Shown piece by piece: positions 59,101 through 64,000 of a stretch of DNA of 64,000 nucleotides. A model generated the notes under the pieces. That model ran no database searches. It had not been told where the DNA came from and saw only the letters and a list, made by a program, of their open reading frames with translations. Source of the DNA: Oreocharis arfaki (Eukaryota; Chordata; Aves; Passeriformes; Paramythiidae); NCBI GenBank assembly GCA_013398015.1, contig VZRR01012423.1:134568-198567 (forward strand). Direction: 5' to 3'. The first letter of the stretch is position 1, and each line of letters begins with the position of its first letter. Position numbers and translations under genes: made by a program.

Positions 59101-62100
59101 ACAGTTCCTCTGCTCATGCAGGCCCAGGTGAAAGAGATTCTTCTTGTCCACTGGGGGGAAGTGAGAGGTAAATCTGCTAGTTCCCCATCCAGTAAATTTG
59201 TCGCAGCATTCTGATTAATGTAAGTCATTGCTGTCCCTTCAATGATTCACACAAGATATAACGTTCTTTAGCATACAAATTTTCTTTGTTACTGACAAGG
59301 TCATGTTTAGGTCATACCTATGGAAGCAAGAAATCAACAGTATTATGCTGCTTACTTTCTCTAGGCGAAGCATTTACTTCGAGCATTTCTACACATATTT
59401 CCTTATCTTATTTTTTATATTCACATTTCCTTTACCACAATAGCAGTAACAAATTTACATCTCTGTTGGGATGCTATGTTCCCTCTTTTTGGGTGAGTGT
59501 TTTTTGCCTGAGGAAAAAAAGCCTTCTAGCTAGTGCAACAACAAATTCCTCTATGCCAGGTTGCACAAATATAGGTACGTCAGCCTCACTAAAGCTTTAG
59601 CTTCAGAACATGACAAAAATCCACTCTCTTTCCCCAAAAGCAGATCCCTGTGTTGATTCAAGAGAAAGATTCTTTTTCTTTTTTTCTCCACAGTTAAGAC
59701 TCATCTCTGAAGATTCTGCTTCAAAATATTCTTGTTCAGCACATGAGAATCCCACAGCTCTTCTATAAAATGAAGTGCTGGGACCTGTCCCTTGCTGAGA
59801 AACCCCACTTAAAAATCCCTTTTTTGAGGATTTATCAGTATTTCATTTAAAAAAATAACCCTTCTCTTAACGGCTTTTCTCAGCTGAATGCTACTATCTT
59901 TGCTGACTTTATTTGAAACAATATGAGACCAATCACTAATCCTGGAATCACAGTCAGCATCATTTCTTGTCTTTTGTTTTCTTTCCTTCACACCTGGCTG
60001 GGACAATTAAATACCGTACAGAGTGTCAAAGGCACAGCCTAACAATTGAAGAACAATAAGCTTCGAAAACCCAGGAAGGATTTGATTGTCTGTCTGTAAA
60101 AGCCATTTTCTGCATCATTATTAGTCACCTATTACGTGGATCATTTTAATCACTAATTAAGGAGATGTCTTGTCTGGTTTCTTCAGTGGTAGCCATGAAC
60201 ATAAAATAATATGATTTTAATTAAAGGCAGAGGCTTCATTTGAAATGGTAACTGTTGACCTCCATGCACAGATTTTTTGGCAGTGGCTGATTTCTGAGGT
60301 CTGTATGGTGAAGATTTATATAATTTCTAAACAAGCACCAAGGTTTGTTATATCTTTTTTAAAGTATTTCAAAACTATTTTATTGCTATGTAATAAGTAG
60401 AAGAATTCTTAATGGGTCTTGAATGAAAAGAAAAGTTCCAAGACACAGGTCAAATGCTTATGCACTGCAGACTCTCTGCACACTGTTGGTGCATTTGATG
60501 GCATAATTGCAAACCACATATGATCTGTCTTCCCCAAAGTCATCACCCCAAGTCTTACATATCAGGTAGAACAGCTTCGTAACAGCTCCTGGCAAAAATG
60601 AGGCCTCCAGAAATGCCTCCTCTTCGAGCAGAGCCCATGCATGGTCTTCCCTAAGGGGTAGAAAACTTCTTTTGAAGTCCCCGCACATTTGTGGATTTAC
60701 CAAATTTTGCACTGGGTGAATTATAAGAACTTTCCTACCTTTTGTCTCTCACTCTATTTGTACTTCTGCAGGACGGTTAAAGCTGGCAAAGACAAAGCAC
60801 AGTCTGCAACTAATCATTTCAGCTGATGATTGCAGCAATAGTCAGGTCAGGACAGAGTCACTGATCCATTTAGCACAGTTTTATCAGAAAGTTTATGAAG
60901 TTACATAAACAGATGTACATAACTCTAAACTTACCATTACCAAAAGAACAAAAGATTTATACTTTAAGCAACTGTCTTTCATTGACTCATATATTTTGGG
61001 GCTGAAGAAGATGGGGTTTTAAATGTTTTTTATGGCAGAAAAATGATTAATATTTTAGGTTTGGACATCTTCCCAAACTGGAGATACTCTGGCCAATGGT
61101 GCTCTTGTGTTTCAATTCTCAGAAAAGTGGAAAGCTCTTGCTTGGTTATTAATGATTAATTTGATATCCTTTGAGATGTCAGGTTGTTTTACATCTACTA
61201 ATGTGGGTTTTTTTTCATACTGCAGATCAGCTATGGTATCTTATGTGTAGCCATGACACACCAATTACTATTTAAGTCTGCAGCACTTCAAGTGTCCTCA
61301 ATATTTTTTTCTTTTTTTAGGCAATTTACTTGATTTCTTCTGTTATTAATACTGAGTGAGCCCTCATTGGTGACCAATTAGCTACACTCCTGTCCACTGA
61401 AACTTCCCAACCCAGCTGCTTTCTCTCCTTCTTAAACTGTCCTCGGATCAACCTGTTTAATACAAGTGGCAAGAGTTCTTCCCATCTAGCCCCTCAAGAT
61501 GAAAATCCGTATCTTGTTTTCCGAACACATTGCTCTCTTTGGGTGGTACATAAAGATTAACAATTAGAGCCTGTGGACCCCTGCGTTAAAAACTGTGCAA
61601 ACAATAATTTAAAAAAAAAAAAGAAAATTCCTAAATGTTTATTAGTTTAGTCCTGACTCTCATCTGCTCAATACCCTCCTATCTTACTGCCTACCCTACC
61701 CTAAAAGCCACATTTCAAGGCTTAAAAATCAGTTTTCTTCAACCAGTCACCATCTACATCTACTATATAACTTTTCTATCAGCTGTGAGTCTTGCAGTAT
61801 AAAGAGCTAAACACTCCAGCTTCTACAGAATGATCTAAGTTAACTCCTCTAGCACTTTAATGTCTTTTTTTAATAATATCATTTCCTGTAATGCACAGTA
61901 TTTGTCATAGTAAAGAATTAAAGATTGCTGGGCAACAGTCACAAGAATTTAATAACCAACTTCCTATTTCAAATACAATATCTCTACCCACTCGAGAGGT
62001 GCACCTGAAAATACCTGACTATGTTGATTATTCCTGCAGCCTTGAGACTGTCCTCTTTTGTTCATGGCATAAAAAGGATTAACACGTGGTCATAGAGCAA

Positions 62101-63469
62101 TTGGTTGGAGAGACAAATGGTGGTGGGGAACATCCTATGTCTCTGATCAGGTAGTAGTAAATGTAGTTAAATCCTTACTAATTAACCTCTGACCGGACAT
62201 GGAACAAATAATTTCAATCGTTTTTACGCAAAGGTCTTGTTTGTAAGGATAATGTTATTTCTTGGCTAAACAAAAATAAAATAAAAATTGAACAATCAAA
62301 AAGCATTTTGGAGAGTGTCATTTGGTTGCAAAATAAAGCATTCTGAGAAACTTTTCAAAATGTGCTCAATCTGCCAAGCAATAAATAACCTTCACACCTG
62401 ATTTGTTTTAAATTAATGAAGTCTACTGTAGCTACCAGTTTGGAGTAAAATGAAACTGTTTCCCTACACAGTCAGAGTATCATAGATTTTAACAAATAGA
62501 GACACTCAAATCATTTTCACAGCGGTGAACTGAGTGATTTAATGATGCTGAAGAAAGGTAAGATTGATTGAAAAACTCTAGAGTATATGCCATCTCTTTC
62601 TCAGATGGCAGTATGTAAATTGAAGATGGAAAGGTAGGCAAATGAAGAAATAAGAGAACATCAATCAGTCCTTTATCAAACCCCTATGCTGCTGCTAGGT
62701 CTTTGTCTAACATGCCATTGTGTTCTCTGTTAGAAACAGAAGAGGCCTTCATTCTTGTCAATAAACAGCTACAAAGCCACCAAGCTGGTAAGGGGCCAGT
62801 CAGCTGCAAACTCCGACAGGTCTGTTATTGCCATGTGGATGTTTATTTCAACACAATAAATAGATTATATCATTGCAAATGATGCCTTTTTTGTTGTATG
62901 TGGCCTATATCCATATTTTCTAAGTTAAAAGTGATATTTTACTAAGGAAAAACTTATCCTTTACATTGAGAAGAATATGCTCTGCCATAAAAAAAAAAAA
63001 CCCAGAACTCAAAATACCACATAAAATTACAAGGTGACTGTAGATGCATAAACACAATTGTCTTACAAATACATATGTTGAAAATATTGTGAGTTATCTT
63101 AAATTATGGTGCTGTAAAACATTATCACAGTAATAAAAGGATAGTTGAAACAAGTTAGAGCAGAGTGAAATTAGTCCAGCAGTTAATATCAGGATAACAC
63201 CAGCTTAAAATACACTGCCCTATAAATTATTTCTTAATCACCATGTGGTAGCCATGAAGTACACAAGCTGTATATATCTATCTGCCTGAAGAATAGCCTC
63301 ACTGGAAGGAGATCCAAAATTCATCTGTCCTAGTCTTCTTTCTTTGATAACAAGCAGCAGGTTCTAAGAAAATACGTGAGAAGTGGGGAATGAGAGAAAC
63401 GCATCCAGCTTCCAACAGTCAAAAATGTCAGGACTTCTTGAGCCAGTGGTGACTTCTTGACTACTGTAA
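53106..63469. other. AT-rich unique region up to the last LTR
   Basis: About 10.4 kb contains no identified gene or transposon. Open frames reach at most 104 codons without known domains. Minor features are a 9-G run at 54036-54044, a 9-C run at 55123-55131, a purine-rich tract at 55764-55832, a pyrimidine-rich tract at about 57345-57379 and several A runs. Slightly GC-richer patches (about 54940-55520 and 57040-57420) may hide old repeats that I cannot name. Confidence 0.55.
55764..55832. repeat. Purine-rich (GA) low-complexity tract
   Basis: Nearly all G and A on the plus strand for about 70 bp, with only scattered C. The two overlapping plus-strand frames here owe their length to this bias and are not genes. 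Confidence 0.75.
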
Positions 63470-63973
63470 TGCGTTGGGTTGGGATGGATATAATTTTTTT
63501 CACAGCAGCCTATATGGTGCACCAGCAGACTGCTGACCTCAACAGTGTTGCTAACGCAGCAATCTTCTAGTTATTGTAGAAAAGGGCATGGACAGCATCA
63601 AGCCCTTCTGTGTTTCTCACTGCCTCACAAGTGAAAAGGCTGGGAGAGAACACAGCCATGACAGCTGACTCACAGTGGCCCAAGGGGCATTCCACACTAT
63701 AGAGCATCATGCTGAGCAGTAAAATTTGGGTAGCAGTTTTCCCAATGTTGCCATAAGTTGAGGACTGTTTGGACATCAGTTGTTGGTGGTGAGTTATTGC
63801 TTTTGCAAAACATGTTGGTGATTCCCCTCCTTCTCTCTTTACTCACTAACCTATCTTTATCTAAACCCAAGAGTTTTCTCTCTTTAATCCTTCCAATTCT
63901 CTCTCCCATCCCATCGGGGGAGAGTGAAGGAGGGACTGGTAGTGCTTAGCTGCTTACTGGGGTCAACACACCA
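63470..63973 (+). mobile_element. ERVL-type LTR near the window end
   Basis: The block opens TGCGTTGGGTTGGGATGG and continues through CACAGCAGCCTATATGGTGC, GACAGCATCAAG, AGAACACAGCCATGACAGCTGA and GGGGCATTCCACACTAT. It ends with TTATCTAAACCCAAGAGTTT, CTCCCATCCCATCGGGGGAG, TAGTGCTTAGCTGC and GGGGTCAACACACCA. This is the full order of landmarks of a common avian ERVL LTR, so it is a nearly complete copy in plus orientation. The TATA region is mutated. No target duplication was found, and the final bases are uncertain by a few positions. Only about 27 bp follow before the window ends. They do not look like a primer-binding site, which favours a solo LTR, but the flank is too short to be sure. 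Confidence 0.85.
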
Positions 63974-64000
63974 AAAGTGTTGTATATGCTAACTCCCAAT

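Overview
The window looks like bird nuclear DNA, most likely from a passerine (songbird lineage). Three things point there. It is AT-rich, non-coding background DNA. It holds CR1 LINEs in several states of decay and several avian-type solo LTRs. It also has two copies of a tRNA-Ile-like SINE with a CR1-like tail that matches TguSINE1, a SINE known from passerines. I could run no database search, so every family name comes from recalled consensus patterns and should be read that way.

I find no host protein-coding gene, no functional RNA gene and no CRISPR array. The longest open frame is about 142 codons. It is a by-product of a decayed CR1 reverse transcriptase gene running into an LTR. The window is best read as a gene desert or part of a very long intron.

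Layout: (1) 1-2268, AT-rich unique sequence. (2) 2269-5860, a long minus-strand CR1 with remnants of ORF1, endonuclease and reverse transcriptase, two internal deletions, and a 380-bp solo LTR (2379-2758) inserted near its 3' end between 6-bp duplications. (3) 6765-7218, a minus-strand solo LTR with a 6-bp duplication. (4) 7225-16347, AT-rich unique sequence with a perfect 11-bp hairpin at 8334-8361. (5) 16348-16732, an ERVL-like LTR. (6) 19300-20850, two CR1 tails, one old and one clearer. (7) 26866-27362, a worn CR1 with endonuclease and RT traces, then an LTR at 27965-28309. (8) 29271-29410, SINE copy 1. (9) 29411-37902, about 8.5 kb with no recognised repeat. (10) 37903-38070, an old CR1 trace, then a long ERVL-type LTR 3' part (38935-39587) containing a 21-A run. 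(11) 41939-42463, a second minus-strand LTR of the same general kind as the one at 6765. (12) 43363-43490, SINE copy 2. (13) 46231-46405, a MIR-like ancient SINE. (14) 46406-63469, mostly unique AT-rich DNA with a tandem palindromic repeat (53061-53105), a G/T-rich tract (51212-51298) and purine-rich tracts. (15) 63470 to about 63973, another ERVL-type LTR close to the window end.

No genes work together here. What the window does record is order of insertion: old MIR and CR1 traces, then SINE and CR1 copies, then LTRs, one of them nested in a CR1. I saw no sign of a new biological system. The items most worth checking are the nested LTR, the two CR1 deletions, the paired class II-like LTRs, the tandem palindromes at 53 kb and the isolated GC-rich open segment at 48.8 kb.
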